From assembly GCA_021292105.1 (NCBI GenBank), contig CM037874.1:56770539-56834538 (forward strand): a DNA stretch of 64,000 nt, read 5' to 3'. The notes under the pieces are model-generated. The model was not told where the DNA came from and ran no database searches. It was given only the letters and a program-made list of their open reading frames with translations. Both the position numbers and the translations under genes were made by a program. Each line of letters opens with the position of its first letter. Position 1 is the stretch's first letter. Shown piece by piece: positions 39,301-43,914 of this stretch. Source of the stretch: Anadara kagoshimensis (lineage: Eukaryota > Mollusca > Bivalvia > Arcoida > Arcidae).

Positions 39301-41665
39301 ACAATGTATACTAGTAGTTTCACGACTAAGCTCAATTTACCTGTGACATGGATATATTTAACTTACCTGTGAATATATCCATTCTAGTAGCAGATGCATC
39401 TCTGAAATTTAAAAATAAAAGTGTTGAAAAATATTTAATTTTTCAAGAAAAATCAAATTTTCATCAAATGTATGGAACAAATAAACATTTATTAATGGAT
39501 TCTTTGTCATCAGTTTCTAAATTTAAACCAGCCAGTCAGAGATATCAGATATTTAATATAACTTAATACCACTGGTATGTTTCTTACAGGAAACACCGAA
39601 ATCTGAAGACATGGTTCCATTCCTAGTAGCCAAAATTATAAGTTTTAACTGGCGATCATATGGTCATAATTAAGGTTCAAAATTGTTCAACTTATGCCAT
39701 AATCATATTTATAACCAAGTACCTGAATACCAATTTATTATTCAAGTACTTAAGAAAAACTATCTATTGGTAATTGAATATTGAACATTTGTTATAGCTT
39801 TACTTTGCAACCTGAACACTGTAAAACCACAACAGATGACAAGTTCTGTGTATCAACTCACCTAGCATTGTCTACCAATTCTGCTAAAGCTCCGAACAGA
39901 AATTCATGGGTTGTTCTGAAATTAAAAATAAACTGTTATCAGATGATTCAAAGTCAGAAAATTTTTATCACAAACATCTTGAATATATTTAAATTGATGC
40001 GAACATTGAACAAGAGGCAAGAAATGAATTCAAAACATAACAATGGACTATCTGTAGTCATATAACAAAGTGGATAATGATACACAGATTGTTATTGTAG
40101 TTTGAACCTGTTGATTAAAGGTAAATTCCTGGTAGCCAAAATCGCCATTGGCTACTAATGTCTGAGGAATTCTTTCAAAAAGTAACTTATTTTAGCAAAT
40201 TTGTGGAAAAATACTTTAAAAGAGACTATATTTTCTCAAATTTTGGACATTTGGCTACTAATTATTTTAAATTTGTGGAAACCTAGCACATGTATTACTT
40301 AACCCAGTTTAATTATGCAGTATTGGACAGCCATCTCAGATATATGAATTCCTCGTCAACAGTGGTCAGACCAAAATTGTGGAAATCTAAATAGTTTAAC
40401 TTTAAAGATTTGGCTTAATTATGAACTGGGCCATTGTTTTTACACCATAAACAAAACTGTCTTAACAACAACCAGAGCTAATTGTAATCCTGACATTTTA
40501 TGGAACCGCGAGTGAAAATTTTACTTCTTTGATGTTTTAGTTGTCTGGGTCTGACCCAAGACTTGAAAGTGGGTAGTGACTGTTCTTTGCAAAGCACTTA
40601 GCATTACAAAAGGAAAGTCACAGTTCTTATGCATGGGAACTTAATATAAAGGAGGTCCTGTGTACGGAAGATGTGGCACAATAAAGAACCCTGCTGTATA
40701 ATGCCATCAGAGATTCAGCGCAACACACAGACAAAATTTCTGCACCTTTGCCGGTAGCTGGTGATATAAGTGAAATATTCTTGACTGGGACATTAAACAC
40801 CATTACTCAACTCAACACCTGGTCTAGACTATACCTTTATAGTTTCACAAGACTTTAACAAATCCATAGACAGGGAATGTATATCTTCACCCTAATTGGG
40901 TGAAATCTCTAGTACAACAATGTTAGACCAAGGATATGGAAGATGACACAGTTACAGTATGGGGATAATGATTCCCCTGGACTTTAGATCCATCTTTGGG
41001 ACCAATATGTCTGAAATGTCCCTGCTGAGCATGCACTAGTATTGACTATTGGTATTCTAGTGAGCAGCTTACAACTGTAATGATATACTTGGTTAACATA
41101 CAACTATAAAAAACGTATGATCAGCAGCATTTATAAGTAACTTGACACTCAGTCAGCTGGTTGTACAAGTCAGCATATATGGTAATACAATAGTCACAAA
41201 ATGTCAATACATCAATGACTTCAAGGTGACGTTACAGTATATGTGCATAATGGTAGAGAACTCTTACAATAATACAACAACCACAGAAATATTTATTCCG
41301 ATAAAAACTGATGCTATTGAAATATAATTTGTGCTGCATAAAACCTAATGAAGGGGACAAGGGAAACAACTCCTACTACCAGTATAAATTATACCGTTCT
41401 TACATAGTGTGATGCTAATTACTTAGACTTGGGGGATGCAGTGGTCTTGTTTATCTAGTCAATAGTTAGGCCATATTATCTGGAGTAGGGTTATTAGGTG
41501 GAGGTCATTACATAACAAGCATCAATCAAGTTGCATCACCATGACCACTGCACACCCCTCCATCTGAAACCATGCATTCCATATTCCAGTGCATACTTAC
41601 GAGTTTGTGTGTAAATATTCGAAGCTCAACTGAGCCCGACTAAGGGTGCTGTAATTTTGAGTCAT
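8992..41665 (-). CDS. MORC2: MORC2 homologue, 24 coding exons, 3' end outside window
   Basis: Split gene on the minus strand, rebuilt from 24 exons with matching phases and GT-AG borders; about 846 residues in the window. MORC2-type proteins are nuclear GHKL ATPases that dimerise on ATP and compact chromatin, in vertebrates together with the HUSH complex. Seen here: motif I ELVDNARDA (Asn38), motif II DNGEGM (67-72), motif [14 protein letters not shown] (97-107), a transducer-like domain with a charged coiled-coil arm (about 285-370), a CW zinc finger with Cys505, Cys508, Cys531 and Cys542, a Lys/Glu/Arg coil (about 546-662), a Ser/Pro/Thr-rich linker, and a tudor-chromo-like segment (about 805-846). 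The start is chosen because [20 protein letters not shown] matches the family N-terminus. The C-terminal coiled coil is missing and presumably left of base 1. Exon 15 carries an apparent 1-nt deletion. The family call rests on alignment from memory over nearly the whole length. Confidence 0.93.
9165..9477 (+). repeat. About 40-bp tandem repeat, roughly 8 copies
   Basis: Unit 'ACCAGAAAATCTGACACATA' plus 'CAGCAGAGAAATATCAAAG', regular at the right and diverged at the left; SINE-A follows directly. Confidence 0.88.
9484..9823 (-). mobile_element. SINE-A, near full length
   Basis: Antisense copy: tail at the left (TATTTCACTTGTATCCAGACAT), body with 'CTTTGCCGTGCACTCGGGCA', and a degenerate tRNA-like head at the right ending TTGACTGAGCTACCGTAGT. 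In MORC2 intron 23. Confidence 0.82.
9966..10626. mobile_element. AGGGCCCCGCA TIR element with internal 149-bp repeats
   Basis: TIRs AGGGCCCCGCA and TGCGGGGCCCT. Inside, CAAGCAAGTTTCATCAAAAT recurs about every 149 bp, roughly 3.4 times, and it ends with a GGACAGACGGATGG tract. 661 bp, no transposase, in MORC2 intron 23. Confidence 0.85.
11222..11450 (+). repeat. AGGGCCATAACTCC repeat, copy
   Basis: 'CACTTATGTTAAAAGGGCCA', 'GTTAATGATATGCACACCTA' and 'GACGCTTTGCACCAAG'. Relatives at 36465-36670, 39080-39215 and (inverse, partial) 50320-50370. Confidence 0.78.
11472..11765 (+). mobile_element. SINE-C, tRNA-headed
   Basis: Head with A box ATGGCCTAGTGGTTAAGGCA and B box GGGTTCAATCC, then 'TTGTGTCCTTGAGCCAGACA' (resembling the conserved centre of some V/Deu-type SINEs), ending 'ATGGGCCTAATGGCTCAGG'. 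About 290 bp, in MORC2 intron 23. Confidence 0.8.
11882..11924 (-). CDS. MORC2: MORC2 exon 23 (tudor-chromo-like domain start)
   Basis: 43 nt, acceptor TTGTAG, donor GTAAGT. Encodes [14 protein letters not shown], aligned with HVEVRVNREW of the vertebrate chromo-like domain. Confidence 0.82.
11936..12053 (+). repeat. 58-bp tandem duplication with AG|GTAAG motifs beside MORC2 exon 23
   Basis: Two copies of 'ATATTAATTAATATCATTGA' plus 'TGTTTGTGTTTAGTTTCATT', ending TGTAGGTAAGTATT and ACAGGTAAGCATT. The plus-strand string TTTCATTGTAG+GTAAGTATTA matches the exon 23 acceptor and donor joined, but inverted. Confidence 0.85.
12454..12638. mobile_element. MITE, CACAGTCAAACCTGTC family
   Basis: About 185 bp with CACAGTCAAACCTGTCTATA at the left and a diverged inverse, GACAGATTTGACTGTG, at the right; interior 'TTTTACTGGCCTTTAAAAGC'. 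In MORC2 intron 22. Confidence 0.82.
12751..12844 (-). CDS. MORC2: MORC2 exon 22
   Basis: 94 nt, acceptor ATTAG, donor GTAAGA. Encodes [20 protein letters not shown] then [11 protein letters not shown], an acidic linker before the tudor-chromo-like domain. Assigned by phase, splice sites and order; little conservation. Confidence 0.75.
13186..13323 (-). CDS. MORC2: MORC2 exon 21
   Basis: 138 nt, 46 codons, acceptor TTTCAG, donor GTATGA. Encodes [18 protein letters not shown], then [20 protein letters not shown], an acidic/basic region with NLS-like KRRA and VKRNK. Confidence 0.82.
13370..13508 (+). mobile_element. SINE-B, 3' part replaced by a MITE
   Basis: Degenerate tRNA-like head (AGGTGGTAAAGTGGTTAAAA) and SINE-B body (GGCCTCTACTGGTTAGTTTG). 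It stops exactly where the TAATTGACG MITE begins at 13509, so the MITE entered or joined it. Confidence 0.68.
13509..13642. mobile_element. MITE-1 copy 1 (TTGACGTATCGCCGGCCA ends), internally deleted
   Basis: Terminal inverted repeats TAATTGACGGATAGCCGGCC and CCGGTGATACGTCAATTGA; shares 'CATGACGCTGCTTTGGTGCC' with the other copies but lacks the 'CTCGGCCTGAATTGTG' core. Confidence 0.8.
14472..14660 (-). CDS. MORC2: MORC2 exon 20 (Ser/Pro/Thr-rich linker)
   Basis: 189 nt, 63 codons, acceptor TTTCAG, donor GTAAGT. Encodes low-complexity basic sequence such as [20 protein letters not shown], probably disordered. Phase 0 at both ends and uninterrupted. Confidence 0.85.
15122..16250 (-). repeat. 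78-bp tandem array made of MORC2 exon 19 end plus splice donor (15 copies)
   Basis: Fifteen head-to-tail copies with a 78-bp period (core AGCCTG from 15141 to 16234; one copy is 79 bp). Read on the minus strand, each unit has the last roughly 34 nt of MORC2 exon 19 (CAGGCTAGTAAAAAGAAG), the donor GTAAAT and about 44 nt of intron. The copy at the right end is the real exon border. Most others carry TGA in place of the exon's CGA codon; the three leftmost keep the exon-like CGA. Confidence 0.95.
16222..16452 (-). CDS. MORC2: MORC2 exon 19 (charged coiled coil)
   Basis: 231 nt, 77 codons, acceptor TTACAG, donor GTAAAT. About 60 residues are almost only Lys, Glu and Arg (for example [16 protein letters not shown]), a predicted long single helix or coiled coil. 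The exon ends [11 protein letters not shown]. Its last roughly 34 nt and the donor are the template of the adjoining 78-bp tandem array. Confidence 0.85.
16766..16849. mobile_element. Short MITE of the CCTGTCTATAAAGGCC family
   Basis: 84-bp near-palindrome: AACCTGTCTATAAAGGCCAC at the left, GTGGCCTTTATAGACAGGTT at the right, ending CGACTGTA. A compact deletion form, in MORC2 intron 18. Confidence 0.82.
16969..17368. mobile_element. CAGGGTTCGTACAG TIR element with 5-bp target duplication
   Basis: 400 bp, TIRs CAGGGTTCGTACAG and CTGTACGAACCCTG; flanked by TAATA at 16964-16968 and 17369-17373. The interior has 'TCTTTTCAGGTCTTATTT' / 'GGGTCTTTTAAGGGAAAACC', partly mirrored. In MORC2 intron 18; no transposase ORF. 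Confidence 0.9.
17686..17946. mobile_element. TATACCCCC TIR element, copy 1
   Basis: Left TATACCCCCACTTTTAACTT, right CTCGAAGCGGGGGTATA. A second diverged copy lies at 35352-35610. The shared leader 'CAAGAAATCTGTGACCTACT' precedes both. Confidence 0.78.
18029..18067 (-). CDS. MORC2: MORC2 exon 18
   Basis: 39 nt, 13 codons: [13 protein letters not shown]. Acceptor TTTCAG, donor GTAAGC, phase 0 at both ends. Continues the coiled coil after the CW finger. Confidence 0.8.
18628..18721 (-). CDS. MORC2: MORC2 exon 17
   Basis: 94 nt, acceptor TCACAG; donor GTTAAT is weak. Encodes [14 protein letters not shown], with the last CW cysteine (Cys542), then a Lys/Gln-rich helix. Confidence 0.9.
18897..18949 (+). 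repeat. (GA)n microsatellite
   Basis: Interrupted GA run; a second short one is at 19144-19165 next to MORC2 exon 16. Confidence 0.93.
19180..19285 (-). CDS. MORC2: MORC2 exon 16 (CW zinc finger)
   Basis: 106 nt, acceptor TTGCAG, donor GTAAGT. Encodes [11 protein letters not shown], then [14 protein letters not shown]. It holds zinc ligands Cys508 and Cys531 and the CW tryptophans Trp511 and Trp529; Cys505 is in exon 15 and Cys542 in exon 17. Confidence 0.93.
19950..21260. other. MORC2 intron 15, nothing recognised
   Basis: AT-rich. A diverged direct repeat of about 45 bp (GATAAAATGAATATAGAAAG at 20535, GATAAAATGAAAAAAGAAAG at 20775). Weakly related 'CATACATGCCATAT' / 'ATATGGCATGTATG' at 19800 and 21104 could be ends of one old element. 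Confidence 0.5.
21275..21517 (-). mobile_element. SINE-B, antisense
   Basis: On the minus strand a tRNA-like head (GGTGGCCTAATGGATAAGAC) is followed by 'CCACATGTGGGGAAAGTGAA' and the tail TGAGCTAGCATGTTAAAGTC. The same family recurs at 44450 and, with another head, at 22585. Confidence 0.8.
21603..21702 (-). CDS. MORC2: MORC2 exon 15, with apparent 1-nt frameshift
   Basis: 100 nt, acceptor TTTCAG, donor GTAAGA. The first part reads [20 protein letters not shown] in frame with exon 14. The last part reads [11 protein letters not shown] in a different frame, which is the one that joins exon 16 and the CW finger. Each frame has a stop in the other half (TAA downstream, TGA upstream). One missing base at 21631-21640 (minus strand AAAGAGAGCA, where the family suggests one more A) reconciles both. 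It may be a sequence error, a haplotype variant or a real lesion. Confidence 0.85.
21805..21990. mobile_element. MITE-1 copy 2
   Basis: Left ATTGACGTATCGCCGGCCAC, right GACGTGGCCGGCGATCCTAA. Contains the core 'GGCCGAGTTTTCATTCTTTT'. In MORC2 intron 14. Confidence 0.85.
22056..22080 (-). CDS. MORC2: MORC2 exon 14 (25-nt micro-exon)
   Basis: 25 nt between TTTCAG and GTGAGT. Encodes AQQGVTQF and two bases of the following Trp, matching AQRGIIKFW of the vertebrate protein. Phase links exons 13 and 15. Confidence 0.85.
22585..22806 (-). mobile_element. SINE-B-tail element with a different tRNA head
   Basis: On the minus strand the head is ATGTAGCTCAGTTGGTAGAG with B box GGATTCGAATCC; the body is 'TTAAGCAAGTTACTTCATTT'. 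The 3' end shares GTGAGCTAGCACCTAAAAAG with SINE-B. Head and tail therefore recombine between families. Confidence 0.8.
23043..23572. mobile_element. TGTAGATTACTTT TIR element
   Basis: About 530 bp bounded by TGTAGATTACTTT and AAAGTAATCTACA, flanked by ATAC on both sides. The interior has paired 'CGCGAGAGATTATTAATG' and 'ACTCGCGATATTAAAGTAAT' sequence; no ORF. Confidence 0.8.
23603..23757 (-). CDS. MORC2: MORC2 exon 13
   Basis: 155 nt, acceptor TGACAG, donor GTAAGT. Encodes [38 protein letters not shown] and QYWKDIGI, one of the best-conserved stretches of the family. Confidence 0.95.
23857..24182 (+). mobile_element. SINE-A, full length, tRNA head intact
   Basis: The head has A box TGGTAGCTCAGTTGGTAGAG and B box GGGTTCGATCC, so an internal Pol III promoter. 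The body is 'GAAAGTGGGTAGTGACTGTT', and the tail GATATAAGTGAAATATTCTT then GACTGGGACGTTAAACACC. It has no terminal CCA and a long non-tRNA body, so it is a SINE, not a tRNA gene. Best reference copy in the window. Confidence 0.9.
24664..25052. mobile_element. CAGGGATTTAGCAGGGTC TIR element
   Basis: Left GCAGGGATTTAGCAGGGTCT, right AGACCCTTGATAAATCGCTG; interior 'GGGAAAAGACCC' / 'CCTTTGGGAAAGGGGC'. In MORC2 intron 12. Confidence 0.72.
25105..25410 (+). repeat. Run of SINE-A tail copies
   Basis: Several partial tails ('AAAAGTGAAAAATTTTGACT', 'AAGAATCTTGACTGGGGTGT') alternate with 'CACTCCACTTCACCATC' sequence. Tail-only duplication, comparable to 5626-6310. Confidence 0.7.
25541..25779. mobile_element. 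Palindromic MITE abutting MORC2 exon 12 donor
   Basis: Arms AGGCAAACAACTTTGACCTG and CAGGTCAAAGTTGTTTACCT, continuing into (T)TTGACCTTTCATT / AATGAAAGGTCAA; about 240 bp with AT/TA flanks. Its right end is about 6 bp from the GTAAGT donor. Confidence 0.85.
25792..25932 (-). CDS. MORC2: MORC2 exon 12
   Basis: 141 nt. Encodes [20 protein letters not shown], then [20 protein letters not shown], strongly conserved. Donor GTAAGT at 25791-25786; a palindromic MITE begins about 6 bp further into the intron. Confidence 0.94.
26060..26640. mobile_element. TACCTAGTCG MITE copy interrupted by another MITE
   Basis: Outer element resembles 31950-32403: left CTTACTTTTACCTAATCGTA, right CAACTAGGTACAAGTAATTG, with 'TGATGTCCTTGGTGATGTTT' inside. 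A 256-bp element sits in its left arm. Confidence 0.8.
26089..26344. mobile_element. CAGGGGTTCAAAAT TIR element with 6-bp target duplication
   Basis: TIRs CAGGGGTTCAAAAT and ATTTTGAACCCCTG; flanked by CGTAAC at 26083-26088 and 26345-26350. 256 bp, nested in the preceding element. Confidence 0.9.
27112..27197 (-). CDS. MORC2: MORC2 exon 11
   Basis: 86 nt, acceptor TCACAG, donor GTATAC. Encodes [20 protein letters not shown] then KQIAERKN, the returning helix of the coiled-coil arm. Confidence 0.88.
27777..27822 (-). CDS. MORC2: MORC2 exon 10
   Basis: 46 nt, acceptor TTCCAG, donor GTAAGA. Encodes [15 protein letters not shown], the tip of the coiled-coil arm. A 553-bp TIR element starts 50 bp upstream in the intron. 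Confidence 0.85.
27872..28424. mobile_element. TAGTCCCCTACCGG TIR element with internal repeats
   Basis: Perfect 14-bp TIRs TAGTCCCCTACCGG and CCGGTAGGGGACTA; if the outer TA is the target duplication this suits a Tc1/mariner- or PIF-like group. About three internal copies of 'CTCATCATGGTAGACTCA'. 553 bp, 50 bp upstream of MORC2 exon 10. Confidence 0.85.
28435..28482 (+). repeat. (AT)n microsatellite
   Basis: About 23 AT units directly after the TAGTCCCC element. Confidence 0.95.
28532..28763. mobile_element. CAGGACTCTC..GAGAGCCCTG TIR element, copy 1
   Basis: Left CCAGGACTCTCTCTCTCACT, right GACCCAGCGAGAGCCCTG. Interior 'GCAATTGTGAAAAAAGCATC'. An inverted relative is at 38554-38707. Confidence 0.75.
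28892..29137 (-). CDS. MORC2: MORC2 exon 9 (transducer and coiled-coil arm start)
   Basis: 246 nt, acceptor TTTCAG, donor GTAAGT. Encodes [35 protein letters not shown], then a Lys/Glu-rich helix with [12 protein letters not shown], the start of the coiled-coil 1 arm. Confidence 0.93.
29375..29440 (+). repeat. SINE-A tail fragment
   Basis: 'ATATAAGTGAAGGATTCTTGACTGGGACACAAAACAC'-type tail only, in MORC2 intron 8. Confidence 0.65.
29724..30716 (+). repeat. 20-bp minisatellite, about 48 copies
   Basis: Unit AAAACCCAGACTAAAATATC/T, with occasional shortened CCATAAAACCCC variants forming a higher-order pattern, spanning about 1 kb of MORC2 intron 8. Confidence 0.95.
30905..31060. repeat. GTAGCCAAATTTCC short repeat, copy 1
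   Basis: About 150 bp from 'AATTAGTAGCCAAATTTCC' to 'GGCTACCAGGAATGGAAACATAG'. Other copies: 37448-37604, 40130-40290 (inverse), 53515-53646; the end also appears at 1-25. Confidence 0.82.
31321..31449 (+). repeat. 31-bp tandem repeat, 4 copies
   Basis: Unit CATACAATACTACCATAACC then AACACTGTCCT, identical in all four copies. Confidence 0.95.
31950..32403. mobile_element. 454-bp palindromic MITE, arms over 100 bp
   Basis: Outer ends TACTGTAGAA/TTCTACAGTA, then ACTCTGTCTGTGACAGTGAA, TATTTTTCACTTACTTGTAC and CTAGTCGTA.CAGGAAATCT all mirrored on the right. The centre is 'ATGTCCTTGGTGACGTTTTA'. In MORC2 intron 8. Confidence 0.9.
32768..33122 (+). repeat. About 92-bp tandem repeat, 4 copies
   Basis: Unit contains 'AGCTAAGTGGTTAAATACAT', 'TTCAAGCCTAACCTTGACGA' and 'GCTTAGAAACCAATATGAAA', getting more uniform to the right. 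Confidence 0.88.
33276..33343 (+). repeat. (AAAT)n microsatellite
   Basis: Two runs split by a TGTAAATAAT break. Confidence 0.93.
33344..35090. other. Right part of MORC2 intron 8
   Basis: AT-rich with two similar segments around 'AAAATTCTATCTGGG..ATGTAGGGT' (33690 and 33810); no exon or element with clear ends. Confidence 0.5.
35091..35308 (-). CDS. MORC2: MORC2 exon 8 (S5/transducer domain)
   Basis: 218 nt. Includes [38 protein letters not shown] and DIITDPTDI, very close to the vertebrate protein. It ends in an acidic DFDSDE tract; donor GTAAGC. Followed by the longest intron (about 6 kb). Confidence 0.93.
35352..35612. mobile_element. TATACCCC element, copy 2
   Basis: Shares 'CAGACTTGAAATCAGTACTT', 'GAATTCGCATACAAATTTTC' and 'CCCTCTTCTTCGAACCAGGGG' with 17686-17946; ends decayed. 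In MORC2 intron 7. Confidence 0.75.
36050..36250 (+). repeat. About 31-bp tandem repeat, 6-7 copies
   Basis: Unit 'TTCCATGACTTTTCAAGAAA' plus 'GATGTTTAA'. Confidence 0.9.
36314..36388 (-). CDS. MORC2: MORC2 exon 7
   Basis: 75 nt, in-phase 25-codon exon, acceptor ACAG, donor GTATGA. Encodes [16 protein letters not shown], aligned with VIVPLPTWN of the family, then a variable Lys-rich stretch. Confidence 0.88.
36465..36676 (+). repeat. AGGGCCATAACTCC repeat, copy
   Basis: Parallel to 11222-11450: 'ATGTTCAAAGGGCCATTACC', 'TTAATAATATGCACATCATT', 'GATGCTTTGTACCAAG'; a SINE-A follows at once. Confidence 0.78.
36678..36996 (-). mobile_element. SINE-A, near full length
   Basis: Antisense: tail ATGTCCCAGTCCAGAATATT at the left, tRNA-like head CTCTACCAACAGAGCTATTG at the right. 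In MORC2 intron 6. Confidence 0.8.
37052..37170. mobile_element. MITE fragment, CCTGTC..AAGGCCACC family
   Basis: Left end ACAGTCAAACCTGTCGTAAAGGCCACC-like and the interior 'AAAAAGGCCAGTAGAATT' are present; the right inverted end is missing. Confidence 0.7.
37201..37309 (-). CDS. MORC2: MORC2 exon 6
   Basis: 109 nt. Encodes [18 protein letters not shown], then [16 protein letters not shown], typical of the MORC ATPase core. The donor is GTAAAC, weaker than the others. Confidence 0.92.
37448..37604. repeat. GTAGCCAAATTTCC short repeat, copy 2
   Basis: Nearly the same sequence as 30905-31060, including 'ATTTTGGCTACCAGGAATGG'. In MORC2 intron 5. Confidence 0.82.
37983..38073 (-). CDS. MORC2: MORC2 exon 5 (GHKL motif III)
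   Basis: 91 nt, acceptor TATAG, donor GTAAGT. Encodes FGRSTKR and GMYGNGLKS, the ATP-lid region; the GNG core is intact. Confidence 0.93.
38225..38550 (+). repeat. Tandem SINE-A tail copies
   Basis: Three successive tails (TTTTTGACTGGGACATAAAA, TTCTTGACTGGGACATAAAC, TTCTTGACTGGGACATGAGG), each preceded by CAGAA(C/T)TGACTG(C/T)CTCAATATA-like sequence. Period roughly 135 bp. The last is cut by an AGGGTTCTCGCTGGG element. Confidence 0.72.
38554..38707. mobile_element. AGGGTTCTCGCTGGG element, copy 2 (inverted, shortened)
   Basis: Left AGGGTTCTCGCTGGGTTGTT, right GGTGAGAGAGAGTCCTGGAC, with the same 'CACAATTTTGGCAATTATGA' interior as 28532-28763 in reverse. It interrupts a SINE-A tail. Confidence 0.75.
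38749..38817 (-). CDS. MORC2: MORC2 exon 4 (GHKL motif II)
   Basis: 69 nt, TTTTCAG to GTAAGT. Encodes [20 protein letters not shown] then DP; DNGEGM (67-72) is the second ATP-binding motif. Confidence 0.93.
39080..39215 (+). repeat. AGGGCCATAACTCC repeat, copy
   Basis: 'CCAAGGGCCATAACTCCCAG' and 'TTTATGATATGCGCATCTAT'; shortened. Confidence 0.72.
39367..39401 (-). CDS. MORC2: MORC2 exon 3 (micro-exon)
   Basis: 35 nt, acceptor TTTCAG, donor GTAAGT. Encodes (R)[11 protein letters not shown], continuing motif I. Phase agrees with both neighbours. Confidence 0.92.
39862..39915 (-). CDS. MORC2: MORC2 exon 2 (GHKL motif I)
   Basis: 54 nt between TTTCAG and GTGAGT. Encodes [19 protein letters not shown], the N-box helix that holds the Mg-ATP ligand Asn38. 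The catalytic Glu of GHKL ATPases corresponds to Glu34. Confidence 0.93.
40130..40290. repeat. GTAGCCAAATTTCC short repeat, copy 3 (inverse)
   Basis: Reverse orientation: 'TGGTAGCCAAAATCGCCATT' at the left and 'TTGGCTACTAATTATTTTAA' at the right. In MORC2 intron 1. Confidence 0.8.
40546..40812 (+). mobile_element. SINE-A, 5'-truncated (no tRNA head)
   Basis: Begins at GTCTGACCCAAGACTTGAAA and follows the full copy through the tail GACTGGGACATTAAACACCA. Typical 5' truncation, in MORC2 intron 1. Confidence 0.82.
41601..41665 (-). CDS. MORC2: MORC2 exon 1 (start codon)
   Basis: 65 nt, ATG at 41665-41663, codons 1-21 plus two bases. Encodes the MORC N-terminus up to YLHTN. Donor GTAAGT follows exon base 41601. 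Any 5' UTR lies above 41665; an untranslated first exon cannot be excluded. Confidence 0.92.
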
Positions 41666-43298
41666 CCTGATAGCTTTTTTGCGGTTTTTTCTCAAGACGT
41701 GCAAAGATGCACTCCAAAAATAAAACACAGTTGTGTCTATTTCAACATCCCGAGTGTTCAATAATGTTAAAAGGGTCGTGTGCCATTGTTAGGTTTACAG
41801 ATAGAGAAATAGCACAAATTAAAACCACTGACAGTTCAAGTGTCTGTCGGTTTTCTGTTGATAAATTGATACACCATAAAATCCCTCATGTGGTTTATGC
41901 ACTACTTCCTGTCAGTATGCATCTCTTTTTGAATATTCATACGCGCCCTGGTTTCGTTTTGAAACGATGTAAGTATTTTGAAATTTTATATATATCATTA
42001 ATTTTTCATTGGATATTTTTTATAAATGTCTCAGAACAAAATGAAAATGTAAAACATCAAAATAGTTTAAATTATTGTTATCAAGAAAAAAGTAGTTCGA
42101 CCGCGCACTGTGTAATGAAAACATTGCAAGGTTCGTGCATTTTTAGGAATTGAATTTTATAATTTTACGAAACGATATGCTGTATTTGTTTTCTATTAAA
42201 TTTCATTTATCGTTCATAATAAAGCTAACACGAATATAACAAGTTAGATTCACTTCATTTTTATCATATTTAAGTTTTGGTGTTTAAAATTGAATTTGTT
42301 GTTTAGAATACCCGGTGTGACTATTTAGCGCCCATGTGAAATCGTTCACTGGAACTTGCGATTGTTCTGCAACACGCGTTTAAAGATGACTACAAGTCAT
42401 GACCGAGAGATGTAATGAAGACTCATAATTCAAGTTGTATACTTGCAAAATCCTGAATTGCTATAGTTGGCCATATCATGCAAAATAAAGTGTGTTAGCT
42501 ATTATTCAAATAAATGTAGTATAAAAATTAGTCCGACTAATCAGCCCACTAAACCCCCATTTTAATTTTTTGACTTTTTGGAGGTTTGTGGTCTGACAGC
42601 TTCCATTATTGAATTCTTGAAATTTCTGGCGAAAACAGCAGAAACGAAAACACGTGTCGATAATTTCCATTATTTCCTTACCTTGCTCTTGTTGACAACA
42701 TGGAACACTTCCTAAAACATTAATCTACCGATCCATGCTTAATTTTTAATTAAAATCCATCGATATCGGTAGAAATACAAGGTTTTCTGATGTCTCTTCA
42801 GCTCTCTGCCACTTTTACATCGTGAAGACATTACTAATTTGCATTGACCAATCAGATCGCGTGTTGCATTTGGATGGTGAAACTCGCAGTTCTATCTTTA
42901 GAAAGCACATGGCGATGTTTATTTACATTAACGATTCGCATTATTAAGGATGTTTTACGTGGTGTTTAATACATGTACTTACAAAAGGTTACATTGAAAT
43001 GTATTCAAAATATTTAGAATTTATATGTAGACTTTCAAATAGAGTAGTTGGATCTTTTCTATATATTTTTTATATTCTTGAACCCTCTCATTTTTTCTAA
43101 TTAGTGAACTATTAGTGACGATGACATCTACTAAATTAAATAAGTGACATCACTAAATATTTAAAGATATATGACTAATTCATTTAGTTTTTTCAATATT
43201 GCAATTTCTATGGTAGTCTTTTCACTTTTTAACTTTTGTCGAATACAAGCTCTACGAGCTTATGTTTTATGTAAATTATATTCGACGGCAAATAAAGA

Positions 43299-43386
43299 GT
43301 ATTGTATTGTATTGTATTGTATTGTATTGTATTGTATTGTATTGTATTGTATTGTATTGTATTGTATTGTATTGTATTGTATTGTA
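43299..43386 (+). repeat. Pentanucleotide (TATTG)n
   Basis: About 17 perfect units in the MORC2-CUSTOS intergenic region. Confidence 0.97.
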
Positions 43387-43534
43387 TAATATTAAATAAG
43401 TGATAACACACACATGATAAGTGAATAAATAGTAAAATAGTAAAATTCCACCTCATATGAATGCAGCATATAAGAATAGCCTCAACTTTAAAACACACAT
43501 TTACGTGCATAGGGGCCAGTTTCATAATAAAATA

Positions 43535-43594
43535 TAAAAAATACCGATAAGTATATAAAAAAGACTTTTTTTATATACTTATCGGTATTTTTTA
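43535..43594. repeat. Near-perfect hairpin upstream of CUSTOS
   Basis: AAAAAATACCGATAAGTATA..AAAAAAG, then CTTTTTTTATATACTTATCG..GTATTTTTT. Arms of about 28 bp and a 1-3 nt loop, about 200 bp before the CUSTOS start codon. Confidence 0.92.
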
Positions 43595-43790
43595 AATTAC
43601 CATGGACTGACTAAATGAATACCAATAAAACCAGAGATAGTTAACTTTTTTTGAAGACTACTAAGTACTTTAAAATGAATAATAGAAAGATCCGGTGTAC
43701 TCTCCTCGGGTTGGATCTGGGCGCTAATTAGATACACCGTATATGCAACAGACCACATGGTATTGTTTACACGGGACTCTGTCCATCCAA

Positions 43791-43914
43791 ATGGAGGTGT
43801 CCTCAGACTCAGATTCAGACAGCTCTGTAGACAGTGTGGAGAAAACTCGTCTTTTAGAAGCTGCTGTCTGTGCTGACATACTTACTAGGTCTGAAACGAA
43901 AACAGAAACAACAG
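43791..43914 (+). CDS. CUSTOS: CUSTOS exon 1
   Basis: 124 nt, donor GTAGGC. Encodes MEVSSDSDSDSSVDSVEK and RLLEAAVCADIL, then a Thr/Glu-rich end. Ends after one base of a codon. Confidence 0.85.

Larger units (their letters stand above)
41666..43790. promoter_or_regulatory. Head-to-head MORC2-CUSTOS intergenic region
   Basis: 2.1 kb between divergent start codons; both promoters must lie here. Contains the (TATTG)n run and a hairpin at 43535. A 148-codon plus-strand frame starts 42 bp above the MORC2 ATG but has no recognised domain. No precise promoter element is claimed. Confidence 0.55.

Noticed and set aside
41707..42153. 148-codon plus-strand gene
   Set aside because: No recognisable domain, no splice partners seen, directly opposite the MORC2 5' end; kept only as a remark in the intergenic entry.
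43171..43525. Frames with YCIVL or YNTIQ repeats
   Set aside because: Translation of the (TATTG)n microsatellite.
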